DNA of 64,000 nucleotides from assembly GCA_911728435.2 (NCBI GenBank), contig OU452202.1, positions 22,051,135 to 22,115,134 on the forward strand, given 5' to 3'. The stretch comes from Apoderus coryli (taxonomy: Eukaryota > Arthropoda > Insecta > Coleoptera > Attelabidae). Each line of letters opens with the position of its first letter. Within the stretch, counting starts at the first letter, position 1. A program made the translations under genes and the position numbers. This document shows, piece after piece, positions 11,001 through 23,000 of this stretch. The notes under the pieces were generated by a model. That model worked only from the letters and a program-made list of their open reading frames with translations. It did no database searches and was not told the origin of the DNA.

Positions 11001-14000
11001 AATATTTCATATCGTGAGAAGCTGCAAAGTTTCGGCAAATTGAATTTCATCTTTTTCAGGCAAAAAACTCATAGACCTCAAATGTGACAATGTGTGTTTT
11101 ATTTTATGCCTGAAATAGGTGAGAATCAAATCGCGCGTAACTTCCATACCAAGAAAACCGGAAAATTTTTAAAAATAAATTTAAATAAGCGGATAACAAA
11201 GATTTATCGCTGATAGATATGCCCCAAACGTAATCTTGTTTTTAATATTTGTAGTAAGTAAATATTACCTTACCTTCGTTATTCTAGTAGGAGGCGCTGT
11301 CTTCAAATGAACTCTCTGTGAACACAATGTTTGAAGTAGCGTAATACCTGCAACAAAATAATTATTATTTTCAAATTGTTTTAATTTACATGGTTAAAAT
11401 GCCACTTTATATTATTGAAACTAGGTTAGTTACCATCGTCTCTCCGTCCGGCATACATTGTCTCCCACGCATCAAACAATCTATTGTAATAACGAACTTC
11501 CATAAACTCTAGATATCTATAGGTGTGCGCAGTAGGGAATATCCGTTCGAAATTCCCTTTTGCTATGTATTCGTCTTCGGCTCGCGCTAGATTGCGCACA
11601 TCATCACCTAGAAACCAAAATATTAGAATAAATGTTCGGATGTTACTATTTTACAAAGAGATCGACTATAATAATAATAATTGGTTCTTCCCTAGGGCTG
11701 TTGAACAGCTCATTGTTTCTGCTCGATATTCTTGGCAGCACACTATCAACAAAATTGTTTAATAATGTATATAGAAATGACTATGAAGCCAATATTAAGT
11801 TACAATGTAATCATAAAATTTATAACAGCAAGAGTGCGGAATGGTACGCACAAGCACAAGCATTATACTAACTTCGTTTAGTTGTAGTTTGAAATAATAA
11901 AGCGACTTAATTAAAAGTTTTTCATTTCACTAGTATTTATATGTCACAACACGGTTCCCAACTATTGACTGTTCACTTCATAACTGTCCTCTGTCCCTGT
12001 TACGTTGGGAATATATATATGGTTGGCCTTCTTTCTCGAACACTTCCAGTGAGTTAGTCGAATTTTCTACATTATTCTAGCGCACGTACGTCCATTCTAG
12101 ATCCATACGGTAAGCAAGGCACATCCTACCAAATTAACACAGCGCTGCCTCGGACGATGTATAGCCTACTAAATTTGTACAGAGTCGCCTCCCGTTTGTT
12201 TGATTCGCGAGCTTCGAGAATAGATCATCTGATCAAAAGTGTACAGGAATAATCCCACTACAGTTCACGAGCTTAACACCAACATTATCGAGCAGATATC
12301 AACCATTGACAACAATTTATTGCAAAACGTGATTGATAATGGTGTGGTAAAAGATTGCGAGTCGGCCGCGCCAGTAGGGAGGGGGGTTACTTAACTGTCA
12401 AACTGACAATTCAGGTAACAACAATTGACAGATGTGTCAAATATGCCTTTTGTCATAATATAAGTTAATTAATTCTAGTTCATTTAACAGGCTATTATTG
12501 TTTGCTGGATGACAGCCAACGCGGTGTTGCCGGATGTAATTATTTCTCTCTAAACGTTGGGGACATTTTTATATTCGTCACAGTATCATTAAATAGAAGT
12601 CGAGATAGGTAAGTACTTTTACTCTACATTAATGAATAGTAGCAAAATAATAGCAGTTTATTTTCACCCTGTCTATTTTATTATTGTTTGTATTTTGATG
12701 ATTATTGTCAAAACTAGACAGACATAGAATTAAAAATCCGCGTGCAGCACAGTACACGTGATAGAAGTGAATACTTCTTTCACGAGAGAGGAAGGGAATA
12801 CGAATGACGGTAGTTGAAGTGAACTATTATGTATATAGCGGCTTAACGTTGCCTATCCTTCGGTTGTCCCTTTTGTACCGTCATTCGTATTCCCTTCCTC
12901 TCTCGTGAAAGAAGTATTCACAGTTTCTTTAAACTTCATTAAATGTCAGTTGGGATATTAAACTTAGTTCAGTTGATCGACCACTAACAACTGGCTTCAA
13001 GTTACAAATTGAACGATATGTGAGGTTTGATTGTATGGACAGTTTACCAATATAATTACCTGTTAAATCCTTCAAAATATCATACACGTAATCATCGCGA
13101 CCTTCGAATTGTTCAAATGTACAATGCTTACTACGTTCCTTCTTCGTTAACGTGGTCGAATACAGTTTATTATCCTGACACGGTGGTGATTGTTTGACAT
13201 TTGCACGTAATCGCGTGGGAAAATGAAATTGTGCCATATCAAACAACGTTTGAACTAAGGGTCCTTTCACATGAGCATCTAAGGGAGATGCGCTATGTAG
13301 GCTGGGCGATATATTCACCTAAAAGAAAATTCGAGTATATAAATCTTTAATATGTTGTTTCAACGTCCTCTGAATATTTGGCATTTTGGAAGCATAAAGG
13401 TGCGGTTTTCTCGGGGCGACTGAGAGCTGCGATCGCTGCTTGAAGATCGTTGCGCACCACTGCTTATAAAGCAAATCAATATAACCGCTTTCCTCCGTGC
13501 GGCTATGTTTAGCGGCTATAGCTGACCTAGACGATCGTCGCGAGTCGACTTGTCTGTGACCAGTATAATCGCGGCCTCGAGATGAATCAATAATACATTA
13601 AGAATTGCTTGTTACATAAAGCAACAAGACTTAAAGTTATGTTGGAAATTTGTTTCACCCTACCATGCTTTCACCAGACGGCCGTTTCGTCGATCCACGA
13701 CTCATCAGTGGTGATCGGCAGGCAGTGTGACCCAAATTTCCAACATTTACAAAGAGCTTATACTAGCACGAGAATTGATTGGGTGAGAGATGTTTTTGGC
13801 GACACCTAGCGTGAACAGGCAATATGCCGGGTGAAACACAGTTCACAAACGATGTCCGGACAAGATGTAACAACTCCATTATATCCTATTGCCAACACTA
13901 GATGCGCCCGAATCCCCTAGCAGAGAGGCTTTATTTAAGAATTGCTTGTTACATAAAGCACCAAGACTTCGCCAAAAACATCTCTCTCCCTCAATCAATT

Positions 14001-17000
14001 CTCGTGCTAGTATAAGCTCTATGTAAATGTTGGAAATTTGGGTCACACTGCCTGCCGATCACCACTGAAGAGGCGGGGATCATCGAAACAGCCGTCTAGT
14101 GAAAGCATGGTAGTGTGAAACAAATTTCCAACATAACTTAAAGTCTTGTTGCTTTATGTAACAAGCAATACTTAAATAAAGCCTCCCTGCTAGGGGATTC
14201 GGGCGCATCTAGTGTTGGCAATAGGATATAATGGAGTTGTTACTTCTTGTCCGGCCATCGTTTGTGAACTGTGTTTCACCCGGCATATTGCCTGTTCACG
14301 CTAGGTGTCTCCAAAAACATCTCTCTCTCAATAATACATTGTTCTGTCAGAGAACAGACAATATTTTTTCTCTAATTCTGTGTTGTATTTCGTGTTAAAA
14401 AAAGACTTTTGAAGCCGATGAATAATAGAAATTGTGGCTAAACTGAGCCACATTAAGTCGAAATAATTATCTAAATTTAATATCACGAATCAGTATACAT
14501 CAGGTGTCTAAAAGATTATAACAACCTTCTTTTTCTCGTGGTTTGAACATGGGGTGAAGGTCATTTCGCCTGTTTTTCCGAGTAATTAATTCTTCTGGTA
14601 TTTATATATATATACGACAATCCGTCCATGTCGAGTCAATCTGACGACTGCGAGGAAAACGGACAATAAATGACGAACGCAGCTCTCAGTCGCCCGGAGG
14701 AAACAGTACCTTAATATCATATCAGTTCAATAACTGCTTTAAGTGAGTTAGGAAGTCATGCAGTTCTGTTCCTGTTCCAACAAATTCAGTTGAGCTAAGG
14801 TACAAAATGACAACATTCAATGTAAACACTTTGCGTTCATAGAATTGCTGAACCAATATAAAATATTATAAATAAAATCTTTATTGGTGTTGCAAGGCTT
14901 CACAAGAAGAAGACAACACCAAGTATCAGCAATTCTCAACATTCATCAACAACAACAAAATTCAACTTACTTCTAGCAGCCATGGTTTCAAATGGGAATC
15001 TAACAGTACATCTATACCAAACAATTCGTAACAATTGTACGTATTATTCATATTTTCTTCACACAGTGGTGTAATTAAAGCTTCAGATGAAATTATTGTT
15101 TTTATCACTAATTGTTGAAGACTTTTCCATAAATGCTTTGTATCAATGCCATCGTTTGATAGAAATTCCATTAATTTAGAGATCGTCCTTAAAACAATTT
15201 TAAAACCAAATAAATAATAACGTTGCAACTTATTTTTTTTATAACAACTTACCATTTGTGACCAACGCAAGCGTTCGCATCTTCATTAGCCGTATAGCCA
15301 CTAGATAATTTATTTATGCTATAATTTGTTAAATGCATATATCTATCTTTTATATCTTTGGTATCTTCGCTATATTTCACTAAAATTACAAAGGAATATA
15401 TATATATATATATATATAAAGGAATAGGAAACAGACAAATGGTTGTAAAATGCAAGTGCATCATCAATACGATGATAACCACCACATCATTCTCTCTCTC
15501 TCTATCTCGCTCTCTATCTCTCCCTCTCTATCTATCTATCTATCTCTATCTATCTATCTATCTATCTATCTCTATCTATCTATCTCTATCTATCTATCTC
15601 TATCTATATATCTCTCTCTATCTATCTCTATCTATATATCTCTCTCAATCTATTTCTCTCTATCTCTCTCTAGATATATCGATTGATTAACAAACAGATG
15701 AGGGGAGGAACAAATTTGCAGGGATTAACAACGCGCTTCGATTACCGTTTCGGTTTTCAGACCAGAATAGAAACAAAGGAGGTTCCGATATCCAGAGTTT
15801 CGGTTCATTTCGGTAATTAGATGTTGCTTTCATTTCGATATCTCGGTCGGTTCGTTTATTAAAGTTTTGTTATATTTCGGGTATCTGTCACAAAGGTTTA
15901 CCACATTTCGATCACAGTTCCGTTTCGGTTATTTGACGGTACTAAAATCGATACCGCGCGAACCGTCGTTTCGGTATCAATCCCTGTAAATTTCTAATTT
16001 ATATTGGGTGAAGCCAATACGGGGTTTGTAACTTACCGCTGGCAAATCGTGCTAAACCATCTGGCCACAAATAAATCCTTAATGGATGAAAACTCGTAAC
16101 TAAAACATACAATCTGAGATCGAATTTACTACCATTTATCAAATATGGATTGGAAATGTATTTTTGTACAACTAGCGAAGTCTTTTTTGGAAGCTGGGAC
16201 CATTTGTTGATGAGTTTGATGCCCACACCACGAGCAGAGGCAGGCTGAAACCAACAAATTAAATTAGCTTTGCATATTGTATACTTTTACATTAAGTTTT
16301 GTGACAATTTTAACAATTTTCTGACAGGTTTTGGACGGTTTTATCTCTTAATCATTAATGGCAGGACCGACGAACAAACATCAGCGTTTTGGAGGAAGCT
16401 GCATCAACTAGCATTGAGGCAATGATTGTCAGGCAGCAGCTGCGCTGGACTGACCACTTACGCATAATTAGATTACGTGTTAGCTCTAGATATTTTCACC
16501 AGTAGATTCCCCGAGAATTAATACAAATTATGAATCATAAATAAATAACAAACCCCAGGTGGAAAAATATAAAAATATGAATTCCCTGTTTATTCTAGTT
16601 TAAGAGTATCTAGACGACTCATTATTTCTTGAGATTCGGGATCCTTGCCCTCCGCTTTCAAGGGTAGTCATAAATTATAAGAAAATACAAACGTAGCACT
16701 TCACCCTTCCAAACTTCGGATGGCCAGTTGGAACATAACTAAATAAACACGAGGTAGGGGTCGTGGTGTAATATTATTATTATGTTTGAAACCATCTTTG
16801 ATTCATTCCAACCTCCCTCATTATTATTGAGCAGATGGGGAGGATTTAGGCGCAAGATTTTTCTCTACAGGAACGCGAGAGAGGAGGGACAACCCTTTTG
16901 TTAAAAAGCCATATTGTCATATACCATTAGTTGTTAATAAATGTTTCGTATAGATGCAACATTGGGCGTTTTAAACTTTCCAGACCTCATTTACGTTCCT

Positions 17001-20000
17001 AATTCACGGTTCTGTTTGACTCAAAAGAGAATCGTGACAATAAGTACGTTTTAAATTTGTGATTTTTTTTAGTTTTTATCGAATTTCGGTTGCCAGGACA
17101 ACTTTTAGCGACTAGGACTTAAATGAGTCCGAATAAGAAGCATTTTGCGGACTTAAATGATGTTTTTCCGAGCTGTAATGTCCATTTTCCGGTTTAGCAT
17201 AAAAAAACATCAATTCCAAGGGGAAAAATGATCCTGATCACTCGACAGAAAAAATATTATATGACCGAAAATCAGAGTTTTGCAGCTTCCGCCAAGCTAC
17301 CAGGACTCGCCCTGGAATCTGCTTGGCTCGACCTACAAAATAGTAAACTAAGAAATAGAAAATTACCATAATAAATTAAAAATATTAAATACTTTGGTTA
17401 TCATCTGTTCTCTAGCAACGTCAATATTACTGTGTACATTGACACCGAATATTTTCGTCAAATGTGCTGAGAAGGTGTTGATGATGATGGTCGTGATATA
17501 CGAATGTCTAGAATCACTATACCAAATGCAATTAGTCAGTATGGAAAGATTCGTGAGTACGCAGGACATCCGAGATATGGGAGACCATTTTACTGCCCGT
17601 AGATATATCTGGATGAACTGTTCATCGAAAACCATATGAACAGGACCTGATACAATAACATGTTCAAAAATTAAATTTGACTGGCAATATACACTACCGC
17701 GCATAAAATTAGGATCACACTGTAATTTGAAATTACTTTCGTATTTTTTCCGTTGTAATATAGTTTACTAACTTTATGCGATGATTATTTGTATGGATAA
17801 CTTGTGACAAGCAAAACGTCCTTCCCCAAATTCTTAAAAACCATAATGGATTTTTGCTTAGAACGAGGTTCTATTTCAGAACACGTTACAAGTGAACCAA
17901 TTCATGTTTCACATGTCAGACAACAACAACGTTTCGGCAATGCACATTGCCTTCTTCAGGTACATTATCAAACCCAAAAAAAACATAAAATTACAGACGT
18001 ATAAATATGAATGAAACACGTCTACTCCACAAAATTACGCATATACTCGTAATTCAATTTAACAGCCAGCACCATACATGTTTCGAGGTCATAAACCTCA
18101 TCATCAGTGGTTTTTCATAGTTTAAACATTATCTGTATTGGACATTATTTGTCTGATTAATTATATAAATTAATACGTCACATTGTGGAAAGATTTTTTA
18201 TATAAGAATTAAAAATTAAACATATTCAACAAAAATGTAAAAATGAAATCGAAATTATACATTCATTTTCTTCACTGGGTGGTGTCCCGTGAAAAGGCCT
18301 GTAATTCGCCTGAGGTCGCTTCTCTCCAGTTGGATAAGCTTCCCTGCGTTGGCCTCTGAAGGTTTGATAAACCTTTTTGATTGTCTTAGGCCTGGAGTGT
18401 TTCTCCAGTAGGACTTAAGTTGTTCCTTTTCCCATCTCCGAAATTCTTCCTTCATATGGCTTTTTGGAAGGCCAAAGATGGGTTCCGGGCCGCAGAACGG
18501 AGCGTTTGCGCCCTCTTTTGCAAGTTGGTCCGCCGCTTCGTTCCCCTCTATGCCTTCATGTCCTGGCACCCATGTCAGAGTAATCTTTTTCCCCTGAGCT
18601 GCCAGTTGCTTTAGGGTCTGTTTGCATTCCCATGCTAGCTTTGACGTGAAGGTGTAAGACCTCAGTGCTTTTAACGCAGCTTGACTGTCTGACATAATAT
18701 TGATCTGCCGTTCCGGGATGCCTCTCTGCAGGCATTCTTGAGCACAACGATTAATAGCGTTGATCTCTGCTTGGAATATAGTGGGACTTTTCCCGAGAGA
18801 TTCAGAGAGCCTGCAATTAGGCCCGTATACTCCCATGCCTGTGTTCCCTTCTATTCCTTTTGAACTGTCCGTATACCAGACGGATGTGTTTTCTGGGAAT
18901 CGGGGTTCCCCATTTAGCCATTTTTGACGGTCTGCAATGACCACTTCAAATGAGATTTCAAAATCATGTTTGCGTGGCAAAGTGTCCGACGGTTTTCTTC
19001 CTGAATCCAAAGGTATTAGATTCAGGATTCCCATGTGTCCCTCTAGATCGCCAGATTTGTATTCCATTACCTGTGCCAGTTTCAGAGCGCTAATTGCTGT
19101 CTCTGTTTTGACTAGGACAGGCAAAGGTATTAGATGCAGCAACGTTTTTCCGCAAGATGTTATGCTAAATCTATTCCAAAGCATGCCTCGTCATTTGCTG
19201 TTATCAAATGAAAATGTTCATTACTTTCAATAAACTTTGAACAACTTTGTTTTATTTCAAGCAATCACGACAAAATCATCGCATAAATTTAGTAAACTAT
19301 ATTACAATGGAAAAAATACGAAAAAAACTAAAAATGTTTCAAATAATATCAAATTACGAGGTGACCATAACTTTATGATCCGTGCTTTGCAGTGTATAGA
19401 GAGTAGAATGACAGTAGTAGCTTGTTTTAGAGATATATCCAAACATAATTTAGGAAAATATCAAAATGTGGTCTATTAACACTCAATCACACAATCAATT
19501 AACACTTACCGGCTTAATTATCCATAAATCACTACCATTCCGATTTTTCAAATCCCAATTTTGCTTGAGCAGTTTTAATTCATGAGGTAGAATGTATGTA
19601 TGAGGTAAAAATCCAAACCTACGAAAAACACAATTTTAAATTTAGCTACATTACAACAAATGTAGTTATTGCAGTCTTGCAAAACGTAAGAAGACTTTGA
19701 AACCCCGACTTTGATTGTCAAACACTGTATGTTCACCAGAATAACGTTTCGTCGATCCACGAGTGGTGCTCGGTCAGTGTGTGACAGCCAAACGGATATA
19801 AGTTGTACATAACATCTAGTACTTAAGTTTGCTCTTACTCTTTCAATCCAAATTTATTGATCATCTTCTGAATGTTCCTCCATAATCGATCTTTCCTACC
19901 CAACTGGAAAGTACCAGGAAAATGGTTCAACTTTTGCATGTCTTTCAATGTTTTGAACATGGGTGATTTCATATGTTTACCCCATGTACCCAACCACTGA

Positions 20001-23000
20001 TTAGATTCTAAAAAAAAAACATAAATATCAATCGACAGTCGATATGACATGGAAAGTTATTCAAAAGTCTTCTGGGAGGGAATTCACTGCGTGTCTGTTA
20101 ATTAATGGAACATAAGGATAAGGGAATTAATTATTCAAGTTGAAACATAATGGGCTGGATTTGAGGAACATGAAGGGAGCACACCTCTACTAAACTCACT
20201 TCTGACCATAGCAAAACCGGAATTCGTTAATGTCTTCCGCACAATGATTGGTGTTATTGTACTCAATTTCCATTTGAAATACTGTTTGCAACCTGCAGGC
20301 ATTTTATGTGACGTAACTGCATCATGTGAAAGGAACTTAATGTATGGCGGAATGTGCGGAAACAAACTGGGCCGAATTGGCCAGCTAAAAGAATCACCAG
20401 AACCTGAAAAAGAAGTCCAATACAATAAAATTATACTTCATATACCAAAGACTCGACTGTCGCACCTATTTCGTTACTAACGCTATTAGAAACAGTCGTT
20501 TCTGATGAATCTCTTGTACTCTGATCAGTAGATGTGTTACCAGTTGATGTTGACGATGAGGCAGATGGCTCACTAGCAATACTTTCAGTCTGTTCTTCTA
20601 ACTGATCATCATTCACTTCAATATCATCTTCAACTATGTCACTGTCTTCAGCACCACTGTTGTCACTGAAAGATCGAAAAAGACATGGTTCTCTTTACTC
20701 TTTTTTTGGCAAACGTTAAGCATCTCGAGGGTTTATTGAAAACAGTAATGTAAAATATCTGGATGAGAAATATTACAACTAAATACCAACTGTTTTGTTG
20801 CCCACTGTATTATTGGGCTATTCCATTATTTTCATATCTACCACCGACCACCCCTTACAGATAAGTTTATTAGTAGTTGTAGTAGTCGTAAGAAAGCAGT
20901 GAGTAAGTTTAGTTGTTTCTTTTTAATAAAATAGTAAAAATTATCATAGTATCAAATGCGAGAAGTAACAATACAAACTCATTTTGTGCAGTTAACACAA
21001 AAACATTTTGGTCCTTCGAGCCGGATCAGTTTAAAGCAAACAGTAGAAAAAACGGTGATCTGGAATGAATTCAAATTGAGAATACCGAAATTAAACGTTA
21101 ACCAGTTGTGAAACTAATATTAGGTCATTCACAAAGGCTATAGGAAGAGGACTCTTAGGAAAAAAATGAAAGAATCATCTATGTTAATATATCAAAGGTT
21201 ATAGCTCGTAACACAGAAGGTGCCACGCATTCTCACTAGGGCAAATTATTTCTCAGAGAGAGGACTATTAGAAAAAAAAATGAAAGAATCCAAAAATACA
21301 GCGGTATTCAAATACTTTTTTTCTTTGTATTCGAATCTTCTGTATTCGAATACAATTTAGAATACAGTATTCAGGATTCGTATTCGAATACCAGATTTCA
21401 GTATTCGACCCAACACTGGCAGACAGTAAGTACGACCTAGCTCAGTGGTCGCCAACCCGTCGATCGCGAGCTCCTGGTAGCTCGCGAAGAGATTTATGGT
21501 CCGTAGCGTCCTATACCAAACCAAGGCCCCAAAAAATTGAAATCTGTTTTCCTAATAATGGGGTCGTGAAATTTACGCAGGACAATGATATTATGAAAGG
21601 CTATTTGAATGCCAAACAACATTCTTCGGAACGGTCATTAAGGATAGTTTCTTAGGTCTTGATTAGGTCCTGTATGATAGCGTCCTATACCAAACCAAGG
21701 CCCCAAAAAATTGATATCTGTTTTCCGAATAATGGGGTCGTGAAATTCACGGAGGACAATGATATTATGAAGGGCTATTTGCATGCCAAACGACATTCTT
21801 CGGAACGGTCATTAAGGATAGTTTCTTAGGTCTTGATTAGGTCCAGTATGATAGCGTCCTATACTAAACCAAGGCCCCAAAAAATTGAAATCTGGTTCCC
21901 TAATAATGGGGTCGTGATATTTACGCAGGACAATGATATTATGAGGGCTATTTGCATGCCAAACGACATGCTACGGAACGGTCATTAAGGATAGTTTCTT
22001 AGGTCTTGATTAGGTCCTGTATGATAGCGTCCTATACCAAACAAAGGCCCCAAAAAATTGAAATCTGCTTTCCTAATAATGGGGTCGTGAAATTTACGCA
22101 GGACAATATTATGAAGGGATATTTTCATGCCAAACGACATACGCCTAAACGGTCATTAAGGATAATTTCTTAGGTCTTGATTAGGTCCTGTATGATAACG
22201 TCCTATACCACACCAAGGCCCCAAAAAGACTGTACATTAAAAAAAAAGTAGCTCACTGTACATTCTACAATGACCGAAGGTGCTCAATACATTCAGAAGG
22301 TTGGCGACCACTTTTAAAACTTATTTCAAGATTAACTTTTCAATTAAAACATTAACACAAATTTGCTCTTACGGTAAAAGAAATTTGAAAAACTAACGTT
22401 TCAAAATCAATTATTTCTAATTTCATTTTGTTCTCCCATAAAAAAAACACAAATCACAATACTTTCTCAACACTACTTGTCTTTTAGCGGAAATATTAAA
22501 TTATTTGGCTTCCGAACCATGTCACAGGACACTTAACATTCAAAAACTAACACACATACGCGCAAAGTGAAAAATAATAGAATTTAAATATGTGTTGTTA
22601 GGTAAAAAAAATGCATATTTTCAGCGTGATTCAAATTTTTCAGAAACAGCAGCACACGCTTGAGTAAAAATAGATCAAAATGTGTTGAAATAAACAATAT
22701 TGAGTGTGGAATGAGTGTTTCTTTTTTTGTTTGATGTTTTTGGTTTCGCCAATAAATACATCAATCTGAAAGTGGGGAAATCGTTAGAAATATTTTGTGT
22801 TGCTTAACATGATGTTACAGGATGTGCCACATTAGACGCTTTTGAAAGGAAACTGCAAATAGCCAAAAACTTGGATGTCATAAGACCGATTTTTCTAAAC
22901 CGCCACTCAATATCCTTAGTCGGGAGATACAGGGCGATTCTCAATTTCGATTTATGCTCATAGCTTTATTATGAACTGAAGAGTACAACTTAAGATTATC

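Larger units (their letters stand above)
13600..14327. mobile_element. Retrozyme-like hammerhead element, two inverted permuted units
   Basis: The plus-strand unit begins at 13600 (AAGAATTGCTTGTTACATAA) and the same words restart at about 13937, so the unit is about 337 bp. From about 13975 to 14327 the same unit appears in reverse, but it begins and ends at a different point (GATGTTTTTGG...), so it is circularly permuted. Identical 13-mers TCAATAATACATT at 13587-13599 and 14328-14340 flank the whole insert as target duplications. No protein is encoded. Hammerhead-bearing LTR-like repeats of Penelope elements and small retrozymes are known to form such permuted arrangements. Non-autonomous, in a TTLL4 intron. 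Confidence 0.75.
13402..14712. mobile_element. Foldback element hosting the hammerhead element
   Basis: The left end at 13402-13440 (GGGGCGACTGAGAGCTGCG) and the right end at 14678-14711 (reverse: CGGGCGACTGAGAGCTGCG) are inverted repeats. The insert at 13600-14327 interrupts it between 13-bp direct repeats. Family unknown; it lies within a TTLL4 intron. Confidence 0.5.
17692..19394. mobile_element. Tc1/mariner-like element carrying a LINE
   Basis: Ends TA|CACTACCGCGCATAAAATTA and, in reverse, TA|CACTGCAAAGCACGGATCAT match as inverted repeats, continuing into shared ATATAGTTTACTAA and TTTATGCGATGATT blocks at 17760-17790 and 19265-19310. No mariner transposase was found; the middle is occupied by a LINE fragment (18255-19184) and a hammerhead-like repeat near 18.1 kb. 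Confidence 0.6.

Noticed and set aside
15358..15690. Two long open frames of about 80-110 codons
   Set aside because: They are translations of a TCTA/TC microsatellite, Ser-Leu-Tyr-Ile repeats only.
17925..17962. A third active hammerhead (CUGAAGA ... GCCGAAACG)
   Set aside because: Core and helix II fit, but no NUH site leaves a 3' strand that pairs with the 5' side of helix I.
20441..20466. A good-looking GTATAT donor at the end of TTLL4 exon 3
   Set aside because: It leaves phase 0 while the next exon needs one carried base; the GTGCGA donor at 20465 keeps the polyglutamylase core in frame.
21506..22226. CRISPR-like or gene-family repeat
   Set aside because: Units are contiguous, 174 bp, without spacers and non-coding in an insect intron; a satellite array is the simpler reading.
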